Origin: an uncultured Clostridia bacterium
GTDB taxonomy: Bacteria > Bacillota > Clostridia > Christensenellales > Aristaeellaceae
Length of the DNA stretch: 6,930 bases
Direction: 5' to 3'
Assembly (NCBI GenBank): GCA_934647145.1
Contig: CAKUFB010000141.1
Span: 1-6,930, forward strand
In this document: piece by piece, positions 1 to 6,499 of the stretch
How the letters are laid out: every line of letters starts with the position of its first letter
Numbering within the stretch: the stretch's first letter is position 1
Position numbers and translations under genes: made by a program
The notes under the pieces: model-generated
Databases searched by the model: none
What the model was told of the DNA's origin: nothing
The model's input: only the letters and a program-made list of their open reading frames with translations

Positions 1-11
1 CTGCAAGGAAA

Positions 12-54
12 CGATTTTTGCTCTGGAAAATGAGATTTTCCGGCGCAAAAATCG
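12..54. repeat. Nested palindrome / long hairpin
   Basis: Perfect 10-bp outer arms CGATTTTTGC (12-21) and GCAAAAATCG (45-54) enclose a second perfect 7-bp hairpin, GGAAAAT (25-31) with ATTTTCC (35-41) and a GAG loop. The 3-nt internal strands between the arms partly pair. The stem is AT-rich against a GC-rich background. It could be a bidirectional terminator for a gene ending to the left of the window, or one member of the palindromic repeats that fill both flanks. The structure is directly visible; the role is inferred. Confidence 0.7.
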
Positions 55-95
55 ACCCGTGCCCACCGTACACGCCGCTGGGCGCGATTGAAAGT

Positions 96-119
96 TCGAG
101 AGGGTTGCGACCCTCTCGA
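96..119. repeat. Perfect hairpin, 10-bp stem
   Basis: TCGAGAGGGT (96-105) pairs with ACCCTCTCGA (110-119) around a TGCG loop. It lies about 100 bp beyond the stop of the leftward glycosidase gene and has no T-tract on either side, so it is not a classic intrinsic terminator. It is the first of several stems in the left non-coding flank. Confidence 0.7.
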
Positions 120-122
120 GCT

Positions 123-172
123 CTCCGGGGGTTTTTCGACAGTCTGCGAATCCCCCGGAGATTCTCCGGGGG
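123..172. repeat. Three-arm palindrome, alternative hairpins
   Basis: CTCCGGGGG (123-131), CCCCCGGAG (152-160) and CTCCGGGGG (164-172) are three matching arms. The middle arm can pair with the left one, around a loop that itself contains TTCG (135-138) and CGAA (147-150), or with the right one around a 3-nt ATT loop. Only one pairing can form at a time, so this is a potential structural switch, or just the result of repeat duplication. The interior 130-156 matches the right flank of the window (see findings). On the leftward transcript it lies 50-100 nt past the glycosidase stop and could protect or terminate that mRNA, but there is no U-tract. Confidence 0.6.
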
Positions 173-221
173 GATTCTACTATTCAGGGCGACTCCGTCC
201 AGTCCGTAAGGACGCCTCCCA

Positions 222-1970
222 TCAGACTGTGAACATCGGGAAGCAGGTGAATTCCTCGCGCTCCAGCTCGAGGTAGGGCGCAACAGACAGCTCGGGCGCG
301 CCGTCAACGGCGAAGTGAAGCGGCTGACTCGCCGGGATCAGGCGGCTGAGGAAATCCTCGCCCCGCCCGGGCACGACCACGCCGAATTCCTGATTGCGCA
401 TGCCGACGACGGCCATGAGCAGCGGGCCGTAGAGGTAGGAATAGCGCTCATAGCCGGGCACCTCGTTGTCGCCGTGATATTTGACGGCCTGCCACTGCAG
501 GTCGAGGAAGTACTCGATGACGTCGCCCGGCCGGAAGGTGCGGGAAATCACGCAGTAGCTGCCCGGCTGCCCCTGGGCAATCGTCTGGCCGTTCAGGCGC
601 ACCTCGACCGGGCCGCGCACATAGAGCGGCATGCGCAGGCGCAGCGTGAAGGCCTGCTCGTGCTCCATGAAAAGTGACATGCGGATCTGGCCTTCATAAG
701 GGAAGTTGGTTTCCTCGGTCACGCGGATGACCTGTTCATCGGTCTCCCAGTCCAGCTCGCAGGGGGCGTACAGGTCGCAGGAGAGGGTATCCCTCGTCAT
801 GGTGAACAGGTACTCGGGCAGCGAGGCGAAGATTCGCGTGCCCACGCCCGCGCAGCAGTGATTCAGGCGCACCGGCGGCCGCTTGCGCTCGTCCAGCAGC
901 GCCAGGTAACGGATATCGGTATCGCCGCTCTGGTTGGCGATGGCAATGTTATAAATCGACTGCTCCACCTCGAAGGTATACTTTTCCTCGTCCGGGAACA
1001 GCCTGTGCAGCCGCTGGTTCAGGTGCAGCCAGAACGAGGAGCAGCACAGCTCGTTGTAGTGATAGGTCTTATAGAAGTAATTGCAGCCGGGGTGGGCATA
1101 GTCGGCGAATTCGCACATGACGATGCCGCCGCCTGGATGCTGCCAGTCGCGCTTGTACAGCTCCCAGCAGCCCTCGACCGCGTTGAGGATGTAGGGCACG
1201 CCGCTGTAGCGGTACAGGTCGAGGTAGCCCTCGAAGCCCTCCAGCTCGCTGCCGTGGGGGTGCGGCTCGTAGCCGTGCTGCTTTCGCGTATGCACGCAGT
1301 CGCGTTCCCGGGCGATAAACTGTGCCAGGCGCCAGGTCTCCTCGTAGTACTGCCGGGTCACGTCCATGTCCTCGCGCCGTCCGATCTCGGTCAGGTACAC
1401 GCTGGGCGAGGCCACCACGCCCTGGAACGCCAGCTCAAGGTACTTGATCACCGGCAGGTCAGGGCACCGGTTGAACCAGTCCTGCCACCGGCGAAGCAGC
1501 GCGTATGCCCGCTCGCTGCCCGCGTGCGCCGCCGCGATCAGGCCGTAGGTCAGCCAGATGCGCACATAATGCGGGTACTCCTTAAAGGCGAAGCGGTTTT
1601 TGTCGATCGGCATCAGGAAGCCGTCCGGCTCCGCGCCGTCCTCGAGGAAGTCGAGGATTTCCTCCATGCCTTTGCGCAGCGGCTCGCACTCCTCCCACCG
1701 GAGCACATTGCCCGCGCTCATCAGGTACTGCGAAGCGGTCTGTCCCTTCAGGTTATCCTCGAAATGGCCGGGGTAGCGCTCGGCGCGCGGGGTGCGGCCG
1801 CGCTTCACATCGAACCAGTAGCGCATCCGATCCATTTCCAGGCGCTGGGTGAAGCGGATGTTGTTGTCGAAGACCTGCCTGAACAGGCCGCCTGTCAGCC
1901 GCACGCCGTGCAGCGGGGTGAACAGCTGATCCCTGACCGCGAGTCTGTCGTTGTAGTCGTAGTACTGCAT
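222..1970 (-). CDS. DUF1680/GH127-type beta-L-arabinofuranosidase-like glycosidase
   Basis: This 582-aa protein has no signal peptide or membrane segment, so it should act in the cytoplasm. The metal and nucleophile signature of GH127 (as in Bifidobacterium HypBA1, a retaining enzyme using a zinc-bound cysteine) is visible: E307-L-C309 in YNELCCSSFW and C372-C373 in LNHCCAG, with the second of the two cysteine clusters supplying the expected nucleophile. E287 (MCEFADY), 20 residues before E307, is in place for the acid/base. Residues about 1-390 are the helical catalytic barrel and about 395-582 are beta-rich, including RYSYLYGPLLMA (509-520), which matches the family's RGPL-type strand. It is slightly shorter than typical members, and the usual histidine/glutamate-rich motif in the barrel around 175-200 is not obvious, so the exact substrate is uncertain. 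The start at 1970 is chosen because AAAGGAG lies 7 nt upstream with a TATAAT just beyond; the open frame continues 156 codons further, but over the promoter and a divergent gene. Likely controlled by the adjacent AraC-type regulator. Family call strong; arabinose specificity inferred. Confidence 0.88.
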   Translation of the reverse strand: MQYYDYNDRLAVRDQLFTPLHGVRLTGGLFRQVFDNNIRFTQRLEMDRMRYWFDVKRGRTPRAERYPGHFEDNLKGQTASQYLMSAGNVLRWEECEPLRKGMEEILDFLEDGAEPDGFLMPIDKNRFAFKEYPHYVRIWLTYGLIAAAHAGSERAYALLRRWQDWFNRCPDLPVIKYLELAFQGVVASPSVYLTEIGRREDMDVTRQYYEETWRLAQFIARERDCVHTRKQHGYEPHPHGSELEGFEGYLDLYRYSGVPYILNAVEGCWELYKRDWQHPGGGIVMCEFADYAHPGCNYFYKTYHYNELCCSSFWLHLNQRLHRLFPDEEKYTFEVEQSIYNIAIANQSGDTDIRYLALLDERKRPPVRLNHCCAGVGTRIFASLPEYLFTMTRDTLSCDLYAPCELDWETDEQVIRVTEETNFPYEGQIRMSLFMEHEQAFTLRLRMPLYVRGPVEVRLNGQTIAQGQPGSYCVISRTFRPGDVIEYFLDLQWQAVKYHGDNEVPGYERYSYLYGPLLMAVVGMRNQEFGVVVPGRGEDFLSRLIPASQPLHFAVDGAPELSVAPYLELEREEFTCFPMFTV

Positions 1971-1998
1971 ACGTTCGCTCCTTTGCCGTTTTTCTTCG

Positions 1999-2027
1999 AT
2001 TATATCATGGTTTTTCCCCAAAATCCA
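1999..2027 (-). promoter_or_regulatory. Leftward promoter of the glycosidase gene
   Basis: On the minus strand a perfect TATAAT occupies 2004-1999. The 17-bp-spaced -35 position (2027-2022) reads TGGATT, a poor match to TTGACA. Expected transcription start is near 1992, giving a leader of about 22 nt with the AAAGGAG site. A perfect -10 with an absent -35 is typical of promoters that need an activator, which fits the AraC-family gene next door. Confidence 0.6.
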
Positions 2028-2062
2028 TAGCTTTTCCGCACGGCTTATTAACAGTTTTCGCA
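2012..2062. promoter_or_regulatory. Candidate AraC-type operator: direct repeats
   Basis: TTTTCCCCA (2012-2020) and TTTTCCGCA (2032-2040) differ at one base and start 20 bp apart, close to two helical turns, the geometry used by many AraC-family proteins. A shorter relative, TTTTCGCA, follows at 2055-2062. Relative to the leftward promoter the first repeat lies in the -10/-35 spacer and the second just upstream of the -35; the third abuts the -35 of the divergent regulator gene. This would allow activation leftward and feedback rightward. The repeats are seen; binding by the local regulator is inferred. Confidence 0.4.
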
Positions 2063-2070
2063 GGTGCTGC

Positions 2071-2099
2071 TTGACAGGCGCAAAACGGGCGCGTACAAT
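2071..2099 (+). promoter_or_regulatory. Sigma-A promoter of the first AraC gene
   Basis: TTGACA (2071-2076) and TACAAT (2094-2099) are separated by 17 bp. Transcription should begin near 2106, which is also the first base of the Shine-Dalgarno GAGGTGA (2106-2112), so the leader would be only about 12 nt. This placement also rules out the upstream GTG at 2064 as a start, since it lies before the -35. Confidence 0.8.
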
Positions 2100-2117
2100 G
2101 AGCCTGAGGTGACTGGA

Positions 2118-2897
2118 ATGGAACTGAACAGCCTGTACATAACTGAGCTTGAGGAGGTTCTGCGCTTTCGCAGCCGCGCCGGCGACGTGACACGCATCGC
2201 GAACCGCCGCTGCGCCGCCATCAACGCGCCGGTCAGCGGCCGGGCGATCCTGCGTACCGAGCAGCAGGAGCTGCCGCTCGACCCTGCGCACCCGCTGCTC
2301 ATCCCTCGGGGAACGACCTACCGTGTAGAATTCCTGGAGGACAGCGAGTACCTGCTGTTCTGCTTTCAGGCGAACGGCGCAGGGTCTCAGGCGGAGCCGC
2401 TGCCCGCGATGCCTGTCGAAATCCTCGAGGGCATTCACCGGCGGATGACGCAGGCGCTGATCCGCCGCGCGCCGGGAGATACCTGCCGGGCGCTTTCCGA
2501 GCTATATGCCCTGTTCGGCCTGATGGGCAGCAGGCTTGCCCGGACAGATCCCGCCGAAAAGGCCGCCGAGCTGATTCGCGCCGGGTATGCCGACCCCGCC
2601 TTCCGCTGCGCCTCGCTGTGCCGGACGCTCTGCCTGAGCGACACACGCCTGCGCGCGCTGTTCGTGCAGCGCTACGGTCAGACCCCGCGCCAGTATCTCG
2701 AGGCACTGCGCATGCGCCAGGCGCGCCTCGCCCTCGACGAACAGCGCCCCGTCGGCGAAACTGCCCGAAGCGTCGGCTACATGGACGTCTTCCAATTCAG
2801 CCGCGCCTATCGCCGCTTCTTTGGCCGTTCGCCGTCTTCCGAAAAAAGCCTCCCCGCAGACCCTCCGCCAAGGCAAACTGGACCGCAAGGCGGGTAA
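2118..2897 (+). CDS. AraC-family transcriptional regulator
   Basis: A 259-aa protein of ordinary AraC-family length. The C-terminal DNA-binding part has two helix-turn-helix units, about 161-187 (ASLCRTLCLSDTRLRALF, then QRYGQTP) and about 210-238, the latter with the family signature GYMDVFQFSRAYRRFFGRSP (220-239). The N-terminal part (about 41-83, including LLIPRGTTYRVEF at 60-72) resembles a degenerate cupin sensor fold; no clear ligand residues can be assigned. The protein ends in a proline-rich tail of about 20 residues beyond the usual GxSP end. The ATG at 2118 is chosen because it follows the GAGGTGA site and lies downstream of the promoter. It is divergent from the glycosidase gene and the best candidate for its activator. 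Family is certain; target and effector are inferred. Confidence 0.9.
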   Translation: MELNSLYITELEEVLRFRSRAGDVTRIANRRCAAINAPVSGRAILRTEQQELPLDPAHPLLIPRGTTYRVEFLEDSEYLLFCFQANGAGSQAEPLPAMPVEILEGIHRRMTQALIRRAPGDTCRALSELYALFGLMGSRLARTDPAEKAAELIRAGYADPAFRCASLCRTLCLSDTRLRALFVQRYGQTPRQYLEALRMRQARLALDEQRPVGETARSVGYMDVFQFSRAYRRFFGRSPSSEKSLPADPPPRQTGPQGG

Positions 2898-2904
2898 TAT
2901 CCGC

Positions 2905-2933
2905 TTGTCTTTTCGCAAGAAATCGCGTATAAT
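2905..2933 (+). promoter_or_regulatory. Promoter of the second AraC gene
   Basis: TTGTCT (2905-2910) and a perfect TATAAT (2928-2933) are 17 bp apart, starting only 8 bp after the preceding stop codon. Expected start is near 2940, with a leader of about 35 nt. The octamer TTTTCGCA (2910-2917) inside the spacer is identical to 2055-2062 in the divergent control region, and CTTG (2904-2907) with CAAG (2916-2919) make a small inverted repeat over it, so this promoter may be controlled too. No terminator is seen between the two regulator genes, so some read-through is likely. Confidence 0.75.
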
Positions 2934-2974
2934 GGAGAGGAAGTATTGCAAAAAGCGCTGACCGGAGGTGCGTC

Positions 2975-3814
2975 ATGCAGACTGTAAGCAACAGGGGGTA
3001 CCTGCACGAAAACTATCGCCTGTTCCATTCCAGCGACCGGCGGGACATGGACTTTCAGACCCACTGCCACGACTTTCACAAGGTGCTTTTGTGCCTGTCG
3101 GGGCACGTGACCTACATCATGGAGGGCAAGACCTATTCCCTGCGCCCCTGGGATCTGATGATCATCCCGGAGCACCAGATTCACCAGTCGATCTTCGACG
3201 CCTCGGAGACCTATGAACGCATCATCCTGTGGATCAACGATTCGTTCCTGCGCTCCTTTTCGGATGACGTGCTGTGCGAGGTGTTCGCCTGGCCGCTCAG
3301 GAGCCGCTGCGGCCTGTTCCGCCCGGACGCGGCCAGCCGGGGCGCGCTGCTGGAAAAGCTGACCGCCATCGAGCAGAACCAGAAGGCGACCTTTCCCGGC
3401 CATCAGCTGCTGTGCGACAGCTATCTGATTCAGTTTCTGATCACGCTCAACGGCCTGCTCACCCGGCAGGCGCCCGCCGCCGAGGATTCGGTGCGCAGCG
3501 ACCCGCGCATGAGCGAGCTGCTCGACTACATGAACCAGAACCTGACGGGCGATCTGAGCGTGGAGCGCCTGGCCAGGCAGTTTTTCATCAGCCCCTCCTA
3601 CCTCATGCACCAGTTCAAGCGCCACACCGGCTGCACGCTGCACCAGTACGTGCTGCAGAAGCGCCTGATCCAGGCGCATCGGGACATTCAGGCAGGCGAG
3701 GCGGTGACGGCCGCGGCGCTCTCGTCCGGCTTCGCCGACTACAGCACCTTCCTGCGCGCCTTCCGCAAGATGTTCGGCTGCCTGCCCAGCGAGCTGCGGC
3801 AGGGGACGTTCTGA
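2975..3814 (+). CDS. AraC-family regulator with N-terminal cupin sensor
   Basis: This 279-aa protein has the common AraC layout of a cupin (AraC_binding-like) effector domain followed by two helix-turn-helix units. Cupin strands run through about 27-75, with H30, H32 and H35 (THCHDFHKV), GHVTYIMEGKTYSLRPWDL (43-61) and IPEHQIHQS (64-72). The DNA-binding part covers about 178-276: first HTH LSVERLARQFFISPSYLMHQ (194-213), second about 243-267, with the signature SGFADYSTFLRAFRKMFGCL (251-270) and the usual P-S-E-L ending. GGAGGTG is placed 6 nt before the ATG. Outside the HTH region it shares little visible similarity with the preceding AraC protein, so the two are probably not a recent duplication. 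It stands directly upstream of the flavoprotein operon, its most likely target. The effector is unknown; a sugar is plausible for this architecture. Confidence 0.92.
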   Translation: MQTVSNRGYLHENYRLFHSSDRRDMDFQTHCHDFHKVLLCLSGHVTYIMEGKTYSLRPWDLMIIPEHQIHQSIFDASETYERIILWINDSFLRSFSDDVLCEVFAWPLRSRCGLFRPDAASRGALLEKLTAIEQNQKATFPGHQLLCDSYLIQFLITLNGLLTRQAPAAEDSVRSDPRMSELLDYMNQNLTGDLSVERLARQFFISPSYLMHQFKRHTGCTLHQYVLQKRLIQAHRDIQAGEAVTAAALSSGFADYSTFLRAFRKMFGCLPSELRQGTF

Positions 3815-3881
3815 TTCAGTCCCCGCGTGGCAGTCCTTTTCCCTCCGGAAATCCTGCACGCAAGGCTTTTTTTCGCTCCGA

Positions 3882-3910
3882 TTGACAGCGCACGGGCGCT
3901 TCACTATAAT
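3882..3910 (+). promoter_or_regulatory. Consensus promoter of the flavoprotein operon
   Basis: Perfect TTGACA (3882-3887) and perfect TATAAT (3905-3910) are separated by exactly 17 bp. Expected start is near 3917, giving a leader of about 24 nt. The spacer begins with an inverted repeat AGCGC (3887-3891) / GCGCT (3896-3900) around ACGG, a possible repressor site; a full-consensus promoter is more likely to need repression than activation. A run of seven T (3867-3873) just upstream ends in TTTTCGCT, close to the TTTTCGCA octamers at the two regulator promoters. Confidence 0.85.
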
Positions 3911-3940
3911 AATAACTGCTGAATGCGGAGGAGGAATTCA

Positions 3941-4702
3941 ATGGAACACACCAGACTGCTCATACTGGGCGCGACGGTCAGTGGAATCGCGCTGGCCTGC
4001 GCCCGGGGAAGCGAGTGCGCGCTGGTCGAGGAGGGTATGCTCCCGGGCAGCGAGTACGTCGCCGGAATGAACATGGCGCCCTATCGGGGCGAGGCGCTGG
4101 GCGCGGGCGCGCTGGCGCTGCTGGACGAATGCCGGGCGGGCGGTCTGGTGAACGCGGCGGGCGAAATCCACCTGCCGCCCATTCAGGCGATGCTGGCGCG
4201 GCGGCTGAAGGACTCGGGCGCGCGGGTGCGCCTGTACACCCGCGTGCTGGACGTTACGCCGGCGGACGGCGGCTTTTATGTCACACTGTTCGACGCGCAG
4301 GGCGCGCACGGCCTGCTGGCCGGGCGGATTGTGGACACGCGCGCCGACGGGCGGGGAAAAAAGGCGCTGTGCGCGGCGCTGAACCTGCCCAGGGGCGAAG
4401 GCCTGCCCGAACTGCCCGGCGCTCAGGTGCTGCGCGGGCCGATTGCGGGCGAGTACGCGCTCAAGCTGCCGCTTCCGGACGGCGCCTCCTGGCCGCAGGC
4501 GAGGAGCCTTCTGCACGCGTACTGGCAGGCAAACGCGAAGAACGGCTGGGAAATCGCCGCGGTCGCCCCCCATTTCGTCTATGACTACGACCGTCCGGTG
4601 GTTGAGCAGGCCGAGCCGGGGCGCTTTGCCTGCATTTCGGCGTCCTTTGGCGACCTGTTCGCCGCCTGGGAAGGAGGAGAAGCATGCGCCTGCACACTTT
4701 GA
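3941..4702 (+). CDS. Miniature FAD-oxidoreductase-like protein with degenerate dinucleotide motif
   Basis: This 253-aa protein looks like a shortened relative of FAD-dependent oxidoreductases. The N-terminal strand-turn-helix LLILGATVSGIALACA (6-21) has G10 and G15 of a GxGxxG motif, but the middle glycine is T12. It is followed by the acidic end of the second strand (ALVEEG, E30/E31). LPPIQAMLARRLKDSGARVR (78-97) plus RVLDVTPADGGFYVTL match the family's substrate-side helix and strands, and RIVDTRADG (129-137) stands where the family has a DATGDG-type FAD motif. The C-terminus (ISASFGDLFAAWEGGEA, 232-248) resembles the last FAD-contacting helix. The large substrate domain is missing, so it may be a non-catalytic or cofactor-poor subunit. 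GGAGGAGG (3927-3934) lies 6 nt before the ATG at 3941; the ATG at 3923 lies ahead of that site and is not used. It overlaps the next gene by 19 nt, implying coupled translation and a complex. Fold call moderate; function unknown. Confidence 0.78.
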   Translation: MEHTRLLILGATVSGIALACARGSECALVEEGMLPGSEYVAGMNMAPYRGEALGAGALALLDECRAGGLVNAAGEIHLPPIQAMLARRLKDSGARVRLYTRVLDVTPADGGFYVTLFDAQGAHGLLAGRIVDTRADGRGKKALCAALNLPRGEGLPELPGAQVLRGPIAGEYALKLPLPDGASWPQARSLLHAYWQANAKNGWEIAAVAPHFVYDYDRPVVEQAEPGRFACISASFGDLFAAWEGGEACACTL

Positions 4703-6492
4703 TCGAGGGGAAGCCGCGCGCCTTTGAGGTGACGGCGCGTTTCGACCGGACATACGACGCGGTGGTCGTGGGACTGGGCACGGCGGGCGCGACGGCGCTG
4801 ATCGGCCTGGCCAGGCTGGGCGTGCGCGCGCTGGGCGTGGAGCGCGCCACAGGCATGGGCGGCCAGGGCGGACTGGGCTGCGTATGGGACTATTTTTACG
4901 GCCTGCGCGGCGGGCTGCAGGAGGAAATCAGCCGCGAGTGCGACCGGATGATGGCCACCGGGCGGTACACGACCACCCAGCGCCCCGGTCTGCCCGAGCA
5001 GAGCTTTCCGGGGCTTGCGCGCACGCAGGTGATGGAGCGCATGGCGCTGGAGGCGGGCGCGGAGCTTTTGTATGAAGCGCAGATCACCGGCGTATACCTG
5101 GAGGAAGACCGGGTCGCGGGCGTGCGCCTGGCCGGGCCTGAGGGTATGCTGGACGCGGCCTGCCGCATACTGATCGACGGCACGGGCGAGGCGGACGCGG
5201 CGGTGCTGGCCGGGTGCGAGCTGCTCCCGAACCGGCTGTCGGACGGCGCGACGCAGTACTATTCGCTGGCCTCCTCGCGCCTGATCGACGGGGAGTATAC
5301 CATCGGCGGCTGGAGCACCCGGGCGCACATCGACTGCGGCGACGCGGCGGCGCTGACCGGGAAGGCGCTGGAGATTCTGAGCATCCCCCAGGACGCGGAC
5401 AGCGCCGACAACCGCGTGGTGTACCTCTCCCCCATGCTGGGCAACCGCGAGGGGCGGCGGGTGCGCGGACGCGAGGCGCTGCGCCTGAGCGAGCTGCTCT
5501 CCGGCCAAAAGACCGCCCAGCCGCTGTTCTACGCCCACGCCCCGATCGACAGCTTCAACCGCGACCTGGCGCTCGAGGACGAGGTGATACAGGATTTCCG
5601 CGCGATCTGCGATCTGGGCAACGTGCTTTTGTCGGTCGGCGTGCCGATGGGCGCGCTGCTGCCCGAGCACGTCGAGGGCATGCTGGTCGTCGGGCGGTGC
5701 CTGAGCGTGGATCACGACCTGGCGGCCTGCGTGCGGATGATGCGCGACATGCAGAAATCGGGCGAGGCGGCGGCGGTCATGGCGCACGAGGCGCTCAGAA
5801 CCGGCCTGAGGCTGAGCGAGCTGCCCTACGAGCCCGTCCGCGACCGGCTGCGCAAGAGCGGCTGTCTGGACGAGGCGCAGGATCTGCCCTGGACGGAGGG
5901 CTGCCGCTGGTCGCACCACGAGCGCGACGGCATGGCCATCGTCTGGCCGCAGGACGAGGAAGAGATGCATGAGCTGCTGTCGCGGCCTTTTCCCTCGGGC
6001 GGGCTGTGGCTGTGCAGGCAGGAGCCTGAAAGGTGGCGCGAACCGCTCCTGAAGTGGCTTTGCGAGGACAACGGCGTGCTCAGGCGGCACTGCGCGCTGG
6101 CGCTCGGCCTGCAGCGGCACCCGGCGGCGCTGCCCGTACTGCGCGAGATGGCCCTGTGCGGTGAAAACGACCGTCTGGGCTGCGGCGAGTGCTGGAAAGC
6201 GGTCTGCCTGCTGGGGCGGTACGCCCTGGCCGAGGACGTCCCGCTCCTGCGCGAAATCCTCGAGCGCCCGCTGCCCCAGGCGACCTGCCCCGAGGATACG
6301 CCTCAGGCCGACCAGGCCGCGCTGCTCTTTTTGCAGGCCGAGGCGTCGCTCGTCCGCGTCCTGCGCGCCAAGGCGGGTCATGCGGACGACTGGGCCTTCC
6401 TCAGGCAGCGCGTCCTTGACCCCGGCTTTCATCTCGCCCTCTCCGTCGGCCGGCTCGACCTGACCCCTGCCGCGCGCTCTCTCTGCGTCTGA
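4684..6492 (+). CDS. FAD-dependent oxidoreductase (FAD_oxidored family) with HEAT-like C-terminus
   Basis: A 602-aa cytoplasmic flavoprotein. After a 23-residue lead, YDAVVVGLGTAGATALIGLA (24-43) is a clean Rossmann FAD motif (G30, G32, G35), with E53 (GVERATG) to hold the ribose and MGGQGGLG (58-65) next to the flavin. LIDGTGEADAAVLAG (163-177) is the central FAD motif, and EGMLVVGRCLSVDHDLAACV (331-350) plus the following helix to 367 is the C-terminal FAD motif, with substrate-domain sequence between. This order matches the FAD_oxidored (Pfam PF12831) type. Residues about 440-590 are a run of paired helices (LRRHCALALGLQRHPAALPV, CWKAVCLLGRYALAEDVPLL, EASLVRVLRAKAG) resembling HEAT repeats, a likely protein-contact module. 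AAGGAGGA (4671-4678), inside the end of the upstream gene, serves the ATG at 4684. Both genes share one promoter. The substrate is unknown; no haem, iron-sulfur or second dinucleotide motif is apparent. Confidence 0.88.
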   Translation: MRLHTLIEGKPRAFEVTARFDRTYDAVVVGLGTAGATALIGLARLGVRALGVERATGMGGQGGLGCVWDYFYGLRGGLQEEISRECDRMMATGRYTTTQRPGLPEQSFPGLARTQVMERMALEAGAELLYEAQITGVYLEEDRVAGVRLAGPEGMLDAACRILIDGTGEADAAVLAGCELLPNRLSDGATQYYSLASSRLIDGEYTIGGWSTRAHIDCGDAAALTGKALEILSIPQDADSADNRVVYLSPMLGNREGRRVRGREALRLSELLSGQKTAQPLFYAHAPIDSFNRDLALEDEVIQDFRAICDLGNVLLSVGVPMGALLPEHVEGMLVVGRCLSVDHDLAACVRMMRDMQKSGEAAAVMAHEALRTGLRLSELPYEPVRDRLRKSGCLDEAQDLPWTEGCRWSHHERDGMAIVWPQDEEEMHELLSRPFPSGGLWLCRQEPERWREPLLKWLCEDNGVLRRHCALALGLQRHPAALPVLREMALCGENDRLGCGECWKAVCLLGRYALAEDVPLLREILERPLPQATCPEDTPQADQAALLFLQAEASLVRVLRAKAGHADDWAFLRQRVLDPGFHLALSVGRLDLTPAARSLCV

Positions 6493-6499
6493 TGCCGAC

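Larger units (their letters stand above)
1..221. other. Left non-coding palindromic flank
   Basis: No credible gene is seen; short open frames here have no ribosome binding site and run through palindromes. Besides the hairpins listed separately, GTCC (202-205) and GGAC (210-213) form a small stem with a GTAA tetraloop just before the leftward gene's stop codon. The region is the 3' side of the glycosidase gene and seems to belong to the same class of repeat-rich intergenic DNA as bases 6493-6930. Confidence 0.6.

Noticed and set aside
86..105. A third copy of the 6551/6698 element, from the shared GATTGAA
   Set aside because: Only the 7-mer matches; the following arm has no complementary arm on the other side, so the element architecture is absent.
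858..2030. 390-aa open frame on the plus strand
   Set aside because: Antisense shadow of the glycosidase gene, which has clear catalytic motifs and a ribosome binding site.
2064..2117. GTG start at 2064 for the first AraC gene
   Set aside because: It lies upstream of the -35 and -10 elements and has no ribosome binding site; ATG 2118 has one.
1971..2438. N-terminal extension of the glycosidase frame up to 2438
   Set aside because: It would run over the TATAAT, the divergent promoter and the AraC coding sequence; the AAAGGAG site sets the start at 1970.
3834..3873. Possible intrinsic terminator ending in seven T before the flavoprotein promoter
   Set aside because: The T-run is real but the preceding sequence gives only a 4-bp CCTT/AAGG pairing over a long loop; too weak to call.
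2807..3904. 365-aa open frame on the minus strand
   Set aside because: Antisense to the second AraC gene and its promoters; composition typical of reverse-frame reading, no recognisable domain.
3938..4753. 271-aa minus-strand frame and the plus-strand +1 frame at 4015-4584
   Set aside because: Shadows of the miniature flavoprotein gene, Arg/Gly/Ala-rich without motifs.
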